A DNA stretch of 64,000 nt from Christiangramia sediminis (GCF_020552705.1 NZ_JAJBZG010000001.1:868001-932000); one strand, 5' to 3'. Numbered from the stretch's first letter, positions 52,837 through 61,426 are shown. Numbers and translations: made by a program. Notes: generated from the sequence alone by a model not told the origin.

Positions 52837-53715
52837 ATGCCTAAAAAAACTAAAGATAATACACCTGTTCAAAGACTGTTAGTGCCTTCATATATACTAG
52901 TAATATCAAAACTTTTAACTAAAATATCGCCATTTCTGGCAAGTAGATTTGCAGCCAAACTTTTTCTTACTCCCTTTAAATACAAATTACCGCATAGAGA
53001 AAAAGAAATGGATTCAAATTCAGTTCAGAAAAACGTAATGGTGCCTAGCATGAATCGAGAGATCGTTACCTATGAATATGGTCAAGGCAGGAAAAAAATA
53101 CTTTTGGTGCATGGGTGGAGTGGCAGAGGAACCCAACTGGCACGAATTGCCCAGGCCTTAAATGATAAAGGTTATATGGTGATTAGTTTTGACGCTCCCG
53201 CTCACGGTAAAGCCCAGGGAAAAATGAGTATGATGCCTTTCTTTATTAAAGCCGTTCATTTTCTTGATGAAGAATATGGTCCTTTTGAAGCCCTGGTAGG
53301 TCATTCCCTTGGCGGCATGTCTGCTTTGAAGGCAATTAGCAACGGACTAAAAACCAAAAAGCTGGTGATCATTGGTACCGCAAATAATATTACGGAGATC
53401 ACCCAGCACTTTGCCGAAAATATGAAAATGAATCATAAAGTCGCTGCAAAAATGAAAAAGTATCTTGATGAACGATTCAACGAAGACATGGATACCTTAT
53501 CTGGCGCCAGATCTGCGGAAAATGTAAGGATTCCCACCCTGGTGATACATGACGAAAAAGATGTGGACGTTAAAGTTAATTCAGCTTACGAAATACACGA
53601 AGCCCTGGAAAACAGCGAATTAATGATCACTAGCGGTCAGGGGCACCGCCGAATTTTAGGAAATCCAGAAGTAATTAACAAAACAACAACTTTTATAGCG
53701 GCACAATCTTTGTAA
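52837..53715 (+). CDS. Alpha/beta hydrolase
   Basis: A 292-residue hydrolase. The oxyanion region LLVHGWSGRGTQLARIAQAL, the elbow VGHSLGGMSALKAI (GHSLG), the Asp in VIHDEKDVDVKV and the His in SGQGHRRILGNPE make a complete catalytic set. Residues about 17-45 are moderately hydrophobic (YILVISKLLTKISPFLAS) and may attach to the membrane. Related Bacteroidota proteins are annotated only as alpha/beta hydrolases, and the substrate is unknown. It lies 19 bases before the first msrB gene and may share its transcript. Confidence 0.88.
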   Translation: MPKKTKDNTPVQRLLVPSYILVISKLLTKISPFLASRFAAKLFLTPFKYKLPHREKEMDSNSVQKNVMVPSMNREIVTYEYGQGRKKILLVHGWSGRGTQLARIAQALNDKGYMVISFDAPAHGKAQGKMSMMPFFIKAVHFLDEEYGPFEALVGHSLGGMSALKAISNGLKTKKLVIIGTANNITEITQHFAENMKMNHKVAAKMKKYLDERFNEDMDTLSGARSAENVRIPTLVIHDEKDVDVKVNSAYEIHEALENSELMITSGQGHRRILGNPEVINKTTTFIAAQSL

Positions 53716-53734
53716 TTTTAGGGAAAAGATTACT

Positions 53735-54226
53735 ATGAAAAAGATACTCCTATTTAGCCTGCTCTCAGCTTTTCTGATGAGTTGCAACGGAAATGCTCAA
53801 AAAAAATCCAATAAGGATTCTTCAGAAAATTATGAAGTAAACAAGACGGAAGCAGAGTGGAAAAAAGAACTCAGCGCGGAAGAATTTGATGTCCTTAGAA
53901 ATGCAGCTACCGAGAGGCCGTTTTCCAGTGAACTTAATAATATAAAAGAACCGGGAACATTTGTGTGCGCTGCTTGCGGAAATGAACTTTATAAGACCGA
54001 ACATAAATTTATGAGCGGAACTGGTTGGCCAAGTTTTGACCGTGCTATCGAAGGCGGCGTAGCTTATGGAAGTGATTCAAAATTAGGTTACCAGAGAGAT
54101 GAAGTGCATTGCGCTAAATGTGGAGGACACCTGGGTCATGTATTTAACGACGGTCCTAGAGAAACCACCGGAAAAAGACACTGTATCAATGGTGTAGCAA
54201 TGAATTTTCTTCCTGAAGAAAAATAA
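53735..54226 (+). CDS. msrB: Peptide-methionine (R)-S-oxide reductase, exported lipoprotein form
   Basis: Repairs methionine-R-sulfoxide in proteins. It has 163 residues with a lipoprotein signal (MKKILLFSLLSAFLMSC, Cys17), so this copy works in the periplasm. Zinc ligands are in CAACGNEL and CAKCGGHLGHVF; GTGWPSFDRAI is the substrate-loop motif and RHCINGVAMNF holds the catalytic Cys. The position before GWPSF is Thr here but Cys in the following paralogue, which may affect how the enzyme is reduced. It is 27 bases before a second msrB. Confidence 0.93.
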   Translation: MKKILLFSLLSAFLMSCNGNAQKKSNKDSSENYEVNKTEAEWKKELSAEEFDVLRNAATERPFSSELNNIKEPGTFVCAACGNELYKTEHKFMSGTGWPSFDRAIEGGVAYGSDSKLGYQRDEVHCAKCGGHLGHVFNDGPRETTGKRHCINGVAMNFLPEEK

Positions 54227-54253
54227 TTGCTGGTTATAAAATTATAAAGCATT

Positions 54254-54646
54254 ATGAAAAAATATAAGATAGAAAAGACCGAAGAAGAGTGGAAAAGGGA
54301 ACTTTCACCTGAACAGTACCGGGTGCTTAGAGAGAAAGGCACTGAAGCTCCAAATTCGGGAAAATACAATTTACATTTCGACAAGGGTGAATACAAATGT
54401 GCGGCCTGTGGCGAAAAACTTTTTGAAAGTGATTCCAAATTTGAAAGTGGCTGTGGATGGCCAAGTTTTGATGAAGCTATTGAAGGAAAAGTAGAATATA
54501 TTCAGGACAGAACCTTTGGAATGCTGCGCACAGAAATACTTTGTTCCAACTGTGGAAGCCATCTTGGCCATGTTTTTGATGATGGCCCTACAGATACCGG
54601 CCAGCGTTACTGTGTAAACTCGGCTAGTATTGAATTTAAAAAATAA
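54254..54646 (+). CDS. msrB: Peptide-methionine (R)-S-oxide reductase, cytosolic form
   Basis: A second MsrB of 130 residues without a signal peptide, so probably cytosolic. Zinc ligands are in CAACGEKL and CSNCGSHLGHVF; ESGCGWPSFDEAI has an additional Cys in the position of the recycling Cys of many MsrBs, and QRYCVNSASIEF carries the catalytic Cys. It is about half identical to the exported copy upstream, including the opening EKTEEEWKRELSPEQYRVLR, so the pair arose by tandem duplication with a later change of cell location. Confidence 0.93.
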   Translation: MKKYKIEKTEEEWKRELSPEQYRVLREKGTEAPNSGKYNLHFDKGEYKCAACGEKLFESDSKFESGCGWPSFDEAIEGKVEYIQDRTFGMLRTEILCSNCGSHLGHVFDDGPTDTGQRYCVNSASIEFKK

Positions 54647-54662
54647 TTAAAACCAATTTATC

Positions 54663-55193
54663 ATGAGAAAATTTTTATCATTTATAGTATTAGCAAGTTT
54701 ATTTTTCGCTTCATGTTCTTCCGATGGTGACAGAGGGCCACAAGGTCCTCCTGGAGAAGATGGAATTAACATAGTAGGACAGGCTTTTGAAGTCACCGGT
54801 GTTAATTTTAATGGTCCTGAATATTCAGTATTCGCTGAAATTCCTGCAGGTATTGAAGTACTTCCTACAGACAGTATTTTAGTATACTGGCTGGAAGATG
54901 TTGATGATGACGGTAATGACATCTGGAGTTTAATTCCTCAAACTATTTATTTTGATGATGGTCAATTCCAGTATACTTACAATCATACAGATTTTGATGT
55001 AAACATCTTTTTACAGGGCAATATAGATCTGGCGACACTTGGCGCACGCTACACGCAAGACCAGGTTTTTAAGGTAGTTGTGCTTCCGGTAGATTATGCT
55101 GCAGATGCAACTATTGACGTAAGTAGCTATGAAAATTTGAAAACATCAGTAAATATTAAGGAATCTAATATCAAAGCTAAAACATATAAATAA
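54663..55193 (+). CDS. Lipoprotein with a short collagen-like segment
   Basis: A 176-residue lipoprotein (MRKFLSFIVLASLFFASC, Cys18). Just after the anchor is GDRGPQGPPGEDG, four Gly-x-y triplets as in collagen-like proteins, then a domain of about 140 residues rich in Asp and aromatic beta-strands (DSILVYWLEDVDDDGNDIWS, FDDGQFQYTYN, VFKVVVLPVDYA). No enzyme motif is seen. It is 16 bases after the second msrB and may be transcribed with it, ending at the hairpin at 55214-55245. Related short proteins occur in many Flavobacteriia; the role is unknown. Confidence 0.85.
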   Translation: MRKFLSFIVLASLFFASCSSDGDRGPQGPPGEDGINIVGQAFEVTGVNFNGPEYSVFAEIPAGIEVLPTDSILVYWLEDVDDDGNDIWSLIPQTIYFDDGQFQYTYNHTDFDVNIFLQGNIDLATLGARYTQDQVFKVVVLPVDYAADATIDVSSYENLKTSVNIKESNIKAKTYK

Positions 55194-55213
55194 ATTCAAG
55201 TCTTGAATTTATT

Positions 55214-55245
55214 AAAGCCTGTATACTCAATACAGGCTTTTTTTA
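55214..55245 (+). terminator. Intrinsic terminator after the collagen-like lipoprotein gene
   Basis: AAAGCCTGTAT pairs with ATACAGGCTTT around ACTCA, followed by a T run. Confidence 0.9.
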
Positions 55246-55332
55246 TGCTTTTATCCTGGAACTGTAACTTTCAGTTTAGGGTTTAATTCCTTAAATTCGC
55301 AAACTCTATAACAGATTCAAAATATTCCGAAT

Positions 55333-56724
55333 ATGAGTAAATACGATATTATAGTTTTAGGTAGTGGCCCGGGCGGTTATGTAACTGCGATACGCGCTTC
55401 TCAATTAGGTTTTAAGACCGCAATTGTTGAAAAAGAAAGCCTTGGAGGTGTATGTCTTAACTGGGGATGTATTCCCACTAAAGCCCTTTTAAAGAGTGCC
55501 GAGGTTTTTGATTATCTGAAACATGCGGAAGATTATGGTTTAAAACTCGAAAAAGCCGATAAGGATTTCGGGGCCGTAGTCAAAAGAAGCCGTGATGTGG
55601 CTAACGGAATGAGCAAAGGTGTTCAATTCCTGATGAAGAAGAACAAAATCGATGTTCTGGAAGGATTCGGAAAATTAAAATCTGGCAAGAAGGTAGAAGT
55701 TACCGATAAAAAAGATAAGAAGACAGAATACCAGGCTGATAATATCATTATTGCTACCGGTGCAAGATCAAGAGAATTACCAAACCTTAAACAGGATGGT
55801 AAAACTGTAATTGGTTACCGTGAAGCAATGACCCTGGAAAAGCAACCAAAATCTATGATAGTGGTTGGTTCAGGAGCTATTGGCGTGGAGTTCGCGCATT
55901 TTTACAATGCAATGGGAACTGAGGTAACCGTGGTGGAATTCCTTCCGAATGTGGTGCCATTAGAAGATGAAGAGGTTTCAAAACAATTTGAAAGAAGTAT
56001 CAAAAAGGCCGGAATCAAGGTAATGACCAATTCTTCCGTAGAAAGCGTGGAAAAGAAGGGTGGAAAAGTTATCGCTACCGTGAAGACCAAAAAAGGTGAA
56101 GAAAAACTGGAAGCTGATGTGGTACTTTCTGCCGTAGGTATAAAAACTAATATTGAAAATATAGGTCTGGAAGATCTTGGGATCAAGACAGATAAAGATA
56201 AGATCGTGGTAAACGATTTCTATCAGACCAATGTTTCCGGAGTTTACGCTATCGGTGATGTGGTACATGGTCCTGCTCTGGCTCACGTAGCCTCTGCTGA
56301 AGGTATTCTTTGTGTTGAGAAGATCAAGGGAATGGATGTTCAGCCACTGGATTATGGAAATATCCCAGGTTGTACGTATGCTACTCCAGAGATCGCTTCA
56401 GTTGGTATGACTGAAAAGCAGGCCAAAGAAGCCGGTTACGAGCTTAAAGTTGGTAAATTTCCTTTCTCTGCTTCAGGTAAAGCGAAAGCCGCAGGAAAGT
56501 CTGACGGATTCGTAAAAGTGATCTTCGACGCCAAATACGGAGAATGGTTAGGTTGCCATATGATTGGTGCCGGAGTTACAGATATGATCGCTGAGGCTGT
56601 CTTAGGAAGAAAACTTGAAACCACAGGTCATGAAGTGCTAAAGGCTGTTCACCCTCACCCTACCATGAGTGAAGCCGTGATGGAAGCTGTTGCAGCTGCT
56701 TATGACGAAGTGATACACCTATAG
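55333..56724 (+). CDS. lpdA: Dihydrolipoyl dehydrogenase
   Basis: The E3 flavoenzyme of 2-oxoacid dehydrogenase and glycine cleavage complexes; 463 residues, as usual. FAD site GSGPGGYVTAIRA, redox disulphide GGVCLNWGCIPTKALL (Cys about 42 and 47), NAD site VVGSGAIGVEFA, second FAD motif VYAIGDVVHGPALAHVA, and the catalytic His-Glu in HPHPTMSEAVMEAV. It stands alone between terminators at 55214-55245 and 56744-56777. The E1 and E2 partners are not in this window. Confidence 0.97.
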   Translation: MSKYDIIVLGSGPGGYVTAIRASQLGFKTAIVEKESLGGVCLNWGCIPTKALLKSAEVFDYLKHAEDYGLKLEKADKDFGAVVKRSRDVANGMSKGVQFLMKKNKIDVLEGFGKLKSGKKVEVTDKKDKKTEYQADNIIIATGARSRELPNLKQDGKTVIGYREAMTLEKQPKSMIVVGSGAIGVEFAHFYNAMGTEVTVVEFLPNVVPLEDEEVSKQFERSIKKAGIKVMTNSSVESVEKKGGKVIATVKTKKGEEKLEADVVLSAVGIKTNIENIGLEDLGIKTDKDKIVVNDFYQTNVSGVYAIGDVVHGPALAHVASAEGILCVEKIKGMDVQPLDYGNIPGCTYATPEIASVGMTEKQAKEAGYELKVGKFPFSASGKAKAAGKSDGFVKVIFDAKYGEWLGCHMIGAGVTDMIAEAVLGRKLETTGHEVLKAVHPHPTMSEAVMEAVAAAYDEVIHL

Positions 56725-56743
56725 ACGTTAGACGTAGTAATAT

Positions 56744-56777
56744 AAAAAAACCGCATTCAGAAGAATGCGGTTTTTTT
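56744..56777 (+). terminator. Intrinsic terminator after lpdA
   Basis: AAAAAAACCGCATTC pairs with GAATGCGGTTTTTTT around AGAA, followed by more T; the stem is perfect. The A tract could also allow function on the other strand. Confidence 0.93.
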
Positions 56778-56780
56778 ATT

Positions 56781-56895
56781 TGTCATTTCGACCAAAGGGA
56801 GAAATCTCTTTTAGGCTTGAATCTGAATGTTGTTTTTAAATAAAGTATAGAACTATTATCAGATTTCTCAGTCGGTTCCCTCCTTCGAAATGACG
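56781..56895. repeat. Palindromic TCATTTCGA element (copy 1)
   Basis: Left arm GTCATTTCGACCAAAGGGAG at 56782-56801 continues into AAATCT. The right end is TCGAAATGAC at 56885-56894, preceded by AGATTTCTCAGTCGG at about 56861. The two ends are inverted copies over at least 10 perfect bases, with further partial matches. The same words occur at 61427-61498. Similar short palindromic elements are scattered in many Bacteroidota genomes. Confidence 0.8.
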
Positions 56896-56913
56896 GGGTC
56901 GAAATATGCGTTA

Positions 56914-57639
56914 TTATTTAGGAATAAGATCACAAAAACAGAATTCCGTATCCCAGGCTCTTGAATCATCCTGAAAACAATTATCATCCTCTTTTCCCGA
57001 AGGCTTATAAGATCTTCTAACCTTCTCTCCTATTTCAAATTCAACAGGCGAATTAAAGATAGGTCCGTCAAAAACAAACGTATGAAATTCCCCATTTTCA
57101 CCACAGGGATCAACGTTATCTGGTAGTTCCTTTAGAAAATCATGATCTATGATTCTTCCACAGAAAGAATCTTCTAAATATTTTGAATTGGTGCAGACGA
57201 TAATCGCTTTAAAGCCCAGATCAATAAATTCTGATATAAGTTCTTTCGTATTCCTTTTCCATAAAGGAAAAATAGCCTTAAGACCAACCGAATTCAATTG
57301 CCCTTCCCGATACTCTTTGAGGTCTTCCAGAAAAATATCTCCAAAGACACTATGGGTAAAACCTTCTTTTTTTAGAGAATCTGTCGCCGCTTTCATTTTG
57401 GAATTATAATCTTCCATACTAGTATCGGAACTTAGCTCTGAGATCATAAGCGACAGACCAATTTTTTCAGCTTGCTGGAGAAGAAGCTCTTTTCTAACGC
57501 CATGCATGGTCACTCTGTCTACATCTGTATTTAAGGTGGTTAGAAGCTTTTCGACCTTATAATTAGTTTGTTGATTCGCATAATAAAGAGAAAGCGCCGC
57601 GTCTTTCCCACTACTCCAGTTTAGATATGCTTTAGTCAT
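56914..57639 (-). CDS. Dph6-related ATP pyrophosphatase (PP-loop) family protein
   Basis: About 241 residues from ATG 57639 (MTKAYLNWSSGKDAALSLYY); a start at 57648 is possible. The N-terminal SGKDAA is the ATP PP-loop. HGVRKELLLQQAEKIGL and YREGQLNSVGLKAIFPLW resemble eukaryotic diphthine-ammonia ligase. PDNVDPCGENGEFHTFVFDGPIF is a hallmark of the family. Diphthamide does not occur in bacteria, so the true substrate here is unknown. The ATG overlaps the end of aroQ by 8 bases, implying co-translation. Confidence 0.88.
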   Translation of the reverse strand: MTKAYLNWSSGKDAALSLYYANQQTNYKVEKLLTTLNTDVDRVTMHGVRKELLLQQAEKIGLSLMISELSSDTSMEDYNSKMKAATDSLKKEGFTHSVFGDIFLEDLKEYREGQLNSVGLKAIFPLWKRNTKELISEFIDLGFKAIIVCTNSKYLEDSFCGRIIDHDFLKELPDNVDPCGENGEFHTFVFDGPIFNSPVEFEIGEKVRRSYKPSGKEDDNCFQDDSRAWDTEFCFCDLIPK

Positions 57640-58060
57640 TCTTATCATTTAAAAAGCTCTGGATAGCCAGATCATAACTTTGCAATCCAAATCCAACGAT
57701 AATTCCTTTCGCGATAGGCGATATATAAGACTTATGACGAAACTCCTCTCTGGAAAATGTATTGGAAATATGAACTTCAATTACCGGAATATCTATAGCC
57801 GCTACGGCATCCCCTATTCCAACGGAAGTATGAGTATAGGCTGCAGCATTCAGAATAATACCATCAAAATCTTTATTTGCTGCCTGGATCTTATCGATCA
57901 ATTCTCCCTCAATATTAGTCTGATCAAAAGAAAGTTCGATATTTCTGAATTTGAATTGCAGTTCTGAGAAATAATCTTCAAAACTCTTTTTTCCGTATTT
58001 TTCAGGTTCTCGAGTTCCGAGCAAATTAAGGTTTGGTCCGTTAAGTATAAGTAGCTTCAT
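57632..58060 (-). CDS. aroQ: Type II 3-dehydroquinate dehydratase
   Basis: The third step of the shikimate pathway: 3-dehydroquinate to 3-dehydroshikimate. It has 142 residues, typical of the dodecameric type II enzyme. NGPNLNLLGTREPEKYG carries the active-site loop, with catalytic Tyr and Arg. ILNAAAYTHTSVGI and EVHISNTFSREEFRHKS complete the active site. It is followed, with overlap, by the Dph6-like gene. The xer recombinase often found near aroQ in Bacteroidota is 1.4 kb away on the other strand. Confidence 0.95.
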   Translation of the reverse strand: MKLLILNGPNLNLLGTREPEKYGKKSFEDYFSELQFKFRNIELSFDQTNIEGELIDKIQAANKDFDGIILNAAAYTHTSVGIGDAVAAIDIPVIEVHISNTFSREEFRHKSYISPIAKGIIVGFGLQSYDLAIQSFLNDKND

Positions 58061-58115
58061 ACTGTAAATGTAGCAAATTGTGAATATTCGTCAGATAATA
58101 TAACGGACTGAAAAT

Positions 58116-58643
58116 TTAAAATTTGGTTTTGAAACCTAAACTTAGGGGCTGAAGCGGTATTAACTGAACTGGCTCAAAATCCTCATCGGGCGAAGTATTA
58201 TACAAACTATAAAAAGATCGTGCTTCTACTTGCATTTTTTTGGTTACGTCATACCCCAAACCTCCGTTGAGTCCAAAATCATAAGTTCTCCTGGATTCTA
58301 TATCTGTTGTAATAATTGTTTGCATTCCTCCCAGCATATAAATGTTGGAATCTCCTAAATAATATTTAAAGGTATACCCAAATTCATTCAATTTCAAAGT
58401 TGGTGTATTTAAATGGAGATATTCAGGACGAAGAAATAGGCCAGGAGTAAAATTTTCAAGACTGTATAGTCCGTTATATAAACCGGTATTAAAACGTTTA
58501 ATTTCTTTATTTAGCTGAATAGTGGAAGCATCATTTTTTAAATATTTATGATCCTGCCTTAAAAGGCTATTATTTTCAGTTTCCTGAGAAAGAGCGGAAA
58601 AAGAAAATATCATTACAAGAAGAACGGTCAATCTGAAAGCCAT
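58116..58643 (-). CDS. Small outer-membrane-like hypothetical protein
   Basis: About 175 residues from ATG 58643 (MAFRLTVLLVMIFSFSALSQ, a signal peptide); a TTG at 58661 lies further out. The mature part has alternating strands such as FGYTFKYYLGDSNIYMLGGMQ, YDFGLNGGLGYDV and QVEARSFYSLYN, and ends in LGFKTKF, a terminal Phe typical of beta-barrel proteins. No specific family is recognised. It lies between aroQ and another small barrel gene on the same strand, with a terminator between the two barrels. Confidence 0.75.
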   Translation of the reverse strand: MAFRLTVLLVMIFSFSALSQETENNSLLRQDHKYLKNDASTIQLNKEIKRFNTGLYNGLYSLENFTPGLFLRPEYLHLNTPTLKLNEFGYTFKYYLGDSNIYMLGGMQTIITTDIESRRTYDFGLNGGLGYDVTKKMQVEARSFYSLYNTSPDEDFEPVQLIPLQPLSLGFKTKF

Positions 58644-58723
58644 ACGGTTATTTTTAAACAAATTATTAAATAAAAAACTTTAACCGGTCTCCTTTAAAAA
58701 TATATTAACGTGTAGGCATAAAA

Positions 58724-58748
58724 AAAGCGAAGATTTAATCTTCGCTTT
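58724..58748 (-). terminator. Intrinsic terminator after the porin-like gene
   Basis: AAAGCGAAGAT pairs with ATCTTCGCTTT around TTA. On the minus strand it is followed by TTTT, 27 bases downstream of the 58775 stop codon. Confidence 0.87.
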
Positions 58749-58774
58749 CTTATTCATAGGTGTGTTCTAAAAAT

Positions 58775-59383
58775 CTAGAACTGAAATCCTACTCCCAGTT
58801 GAATTCCATTATTTTTGATCGCGTCATCATCAAAATTATCACTATCGAATGCGTCGGTAAATCCTAATACATATCTACCATTCAAAAAGAAACCATTATT
58901 GAATTTGTAAGAAGCACCCACGGCACCACCAAATTCAAAAGTACTGGCCAATTCAGAATCTGTTTCAAGGTCCAGATTATTACTTTCAAAATCGTATTCT
59001 TCTTCTACAAGAAAATTAAAAGAAGGACCAGCTTCTAGAGCTAAACCGTCGATAACGTAAAATTTAGCGATTACCGGTACCTGTACATAATCCAGTTGAT
59101 ATTCACCTTCAATTCGCTCTCCGCGAAAAACTCTTCTTGCTTCTGTTCCCTGTGTAGAGTATAAAACCTCTGGCTGAACCGAAAATCGTTCGCTTACCGG
59201 TATTTCAGCAAGAACTCCAAGGTGAAAACCGGTTCTGCTATTATTTTCCTCAAATCCGCTGGAGGTCATATTGGTGAAATTCACACCACCTTTTACTCCA
59301 AAGTTCCAGTATTCCTGTGCATTAGAAGATGCACCGAATCCTATGATCGCAATTGCTACTAATAAAAATGTCTTTTTCATCAT
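58775..59383 (-). CDS. Porin-family outer membrane beta-barrel protein (OMP_b-brl type)
   Basis: A 202-residue exported protein with signal MMKKTFLLVAIAIIGFGASSNAQ. The mature part starts WNFGVKGGVNFTNMTS and shows GFHLGVLAEIPVSERFSVQPEVLYSTQG, the recurring pattern of the PF13568-like outer membrane barrel family. The last strands are GFFLNGRYVLGFTDAF and IQLGVGFQF, ending in Phe as outer-membrane barrels do. The role (structural, pore or adhesion) is not known. A TAnnTTTG box lies just before the ATG and a terminator follows. Confidence 0.88.
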   Translation of the reverse strand: MMKKTFLLVAIAIIGFGASSNAQEYWNFGVKGGVNFTNMTSSGFEENNSRTGFHLGVLAEIPVSERFSVQPEVLYSTQGTEARRVFRGERIEGEYQLDYVQVPVIAKFYVIDGLALEAGPSFNFLVEEEYDFESNNLDLETDSELASTFEFGGAVGASYKFNNGFFLNGRYVLGFTDAFDSDNFDDDAIKNNGIQLGVGFQF

Positions 59384-59402
59384 TTTCCGTTTTTGTTTGG
59401 GT

Positions 59403-59410
59403 CAAAAGTA
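59403..59410 (-). promoter_or_regulatory. Candidate -7 box for the porin-like gene
   Basis: The minus strand reads TACTTTTG, matching TAnnTTTG, 19 bases before the ATG at 59383. No clear -33 element at the right distance. Confidence 0.4.
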
Positions 59411-59490
59411 GGACACAACTTGTTAAAAAAACGTTAGTCAAACCTAAAGTATTATTAAGACTGCTATGTCTATATTATTATCTTTAACAC

Positions 59491-60387
59491 ATGAAATGGC
59501 AGAATGCGCTACAGGATTATCGTCACTATCTAAAGCTGGAACGCGGACTTTCAGCAAATTCCATTGAGAATTACAGCTTGGATGTGATTAAATTGATGAA
59601 ATATCTTGACGTTAATAAAATTGAAGTAAGTCCTACTAAAATTTCAGATAAGAGCATTCAGGAATTCATATACAGTGCTTCAAAAAGTTTGAATGCGAGG
59701 TCCCAGTCCAGGCTAATTTCAGGTTTAAGAAGTTTTTTCGGTTTTCTCATATTTGAAGATTACCGAAAGGACAATCCTCTGGATCTTATGGAATCCCCAA
59801 AGATCGGCAGGAAATTACCCGATACCATTTCTATTGCAGAAGTAGATAAGATCATCGCAGCTGTAGACCTTAGCAAGTTTGAAGGGGAACGAAACAGGGC
59901 AATTATTGAAACACTGTATGGTTGCGGATTAAGAGTTTCAGAATTAATTGATCTTAGAATATCAGATCTATTCTTTCAGGAAGGTTTTATAAAAGTTACC
60001 GGAAAAGGAGACAAACAGCGTTTTGTTCCAATTTCAGAATACACGATAAAATTCATCAATATCTATAAAGACGAGGTAAGAAATCATCAGGATATCAAAC
60101 CGGAAGCTACAGATACCCTATTTCTAAACCGCAGAGGAAACAGGCTTACCCGGGCTATGATCTTCACCATCGTTAAAAGACTAACTGAAGCTGCTGGTAT
60201 CAGGAAAAAAATTAGTCCGCACACTTTTAGACATTCCTTTGCGACGCACCTGCTGGAAAATGGAGCCGATCTTAGAGCAATTCAGCAGATGTTAGGCCAT
60301 GAAAGCATCACTACAACCGAAGTTTATGTTCATGTAGACAGATCGCATCTTAGACAGGTCATGGAAGACTTTCATCCCAGGAAATAG
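59491..60387 (+). CDS. xerD: Tyrosine recombinase, XerC/XerD type
   Basis: A 298-residue site-specific recombinase that resolves chromosome dimers at dif. The N-terminal SAM-like core-binding domain (LKLERGLSANSIENYSLDV) is followed by the catalytic domain with Arg in LYGCGLRVSELIDL, the HxxR in ISPHTFRHSFATHLL, His in LGHESI and nucleophile Tyr in TTTEVYVHV (residue about 283). Bacteroidota often use one or two Xer proteins, so the D versus C label is by similarity only. No dif site was recognised in the window. Confidence 0.92.
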   Translation: MKWQNALQDYRHYLKLERGLSANSIENYSLDVIKLMKYLDVNKIEVSPTKISDKSIQEFIYSASKSLNARSQSRLISGLRSFFGFLIFEDYRKDNPLDLMESPKIGRKLPDTISIAEVDKIIAAVDLSKFEGERNRAIIETLYGCGLRVSELIDLRISDLFFQEGFIKVTGKGDKQRFVPISEYTIKFINIYKDEVRNHQDIKPEATDTLFLNRRGNRLTRAMIFTIVKRLTEAAGIRKKISPHTFRHSFATHLLENGADLRAIQQMLGHESITTTEVYVHVDRSHLRQVMEDFHPRK

Positions 60388-60464
60388 GTATTAAAATTCT
60401 GCTAAACCAATCTCATTCTTTTCCACACCGATGCATAATTCTTAACTTCATAGAAAATTGAATT

Positions 60465-61412
60465 ATGAAGAAATTGAAATTTAAGAACGGAGATACTATG
60501 GATGCCATAGGTCTCGGAACCTGGAAGTCTGAAAAAGGAAAAGTTACTGAAGCGGTAAAGATCGCCCTAAATAACGGATATAAACACATCGACTGTGCCG
60601 CAACCTATGGCAATGAAGCCGAAGTAGGTGAGGCATTTTCTGAAGTTTTTAAAAAGGGAGACGTAAAAAGAGAGGATATTTGGGTAACTTCTAAATTATG
60701 GAACAATGCGCATAAAAAGGAAGATGTTATTCCTGCGCTAAAGCAAACCTTAAAAGATCTGCAACTGGATTACCTTGACCTATATCTAATGCACTGGCCG
60801 GTGGCCTTTAAACCGGATGTAGGATTCCCTGAAAAAGCTGAAGATTTTCTTTCACTCGAAGAAGTTCCTTTAATTGAAACCTGGAATGAAATGGTGAAAG
60901 CCAAAGAACAGGGATTGGTTAAACATATAGGGGTCTCAAACTTTAGTATTCCAACCCTGGAATCTTTAATGAAAGATACAGATTATATTCCTGAAATGAA
61001 TCAGGTAGAGCTTCACCCCTACTTACAACAAAATAAACTTTTAGAATTCTGTAGCAAAAATGGAATAAACGTAACGGCTTATTCCCCTTTAGGAAGTGGT
61101 GATCGACCAGATGAAATGAAAGCTGCAGATGAAAAATCTTTATTGGAAAATCCGGTCATCGTAAAGATCGCTAAAAAGCATGGCGCTTCAGCGGGACAGA
61201 TTCTTATTAAATGGAGCGAACAAAGAGGTACGGCAGTGATCCCGAAATCTACGAATGAAGAAAGGATCAAACAGAATCTAATGAGTGCCGGATATCAACT
61301 TGATGAAGATGACATGAAAGAAATTGCTGATCTTGATTATCACTTTAGATATGTGAATGGTAAATTCTTTGAGCTGGAAGGAAATTCGTATGAGAATATT
61401 TATGATGATTAA
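60465..61412 (+). CDS. Aldo/keto reductase
   Basis: A 315-residue NADPH-dependent (by family) oxidoreductase. The catalytic tetrad is visible: Asp and Tyr in HIDCAATYGNEAEVGEAF, Lys in WVTSKLWNNAH, and His in YLMHWPVAFK. IGVSNFSIPTLESL and the cofactor segment VIPKSTNEERIKQNL are typical, as is ITAYSPLG-like VTAYSPLGSGD. It probably reduces aldehydes or ketones in detoxification or sugar metabolism; the substrate is not predictable. It is a single gene, ending near a palindromic element and a terminator. Confidence 0.93.
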   Translation: MKKLKFKNGDTMDAIGLGTWKSEKGKVTEAVKIALNNGYKHIDCAATYGNEAEVGEAFSEVFKKGDVKREDIWVTSKLWNNAHKKEDVIPALKQTLKDLQLDYLDLYLMHWPVAFKPDVGFPEKAEDFLSLEEVPLIETWNEMVKAKEQGLVKHIGVSNFSIPTLESLMKDTDYIPEMNQVELHPYLQQNKLLEFCSKNGINVTAYSPLGSGDRPDEMKAADEKSLLENPVIVKIAKKHGASAGQILIKWSEQRGTAVIPKSTNEERIKQNLMSAGYQLDEDDMKEIADLDYHFRYVNGKFFELEGNSYENIYDD

Positions 61413-61426
61413 TAAATAACTTTCTT

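Noticed and set aside
59491-60387. Xer-type recombinase as a sign of an integrated element
   Set aside because: Full-length housekeeping Xer with core genes on both sides and no attachment-site repeats or cargo genes.
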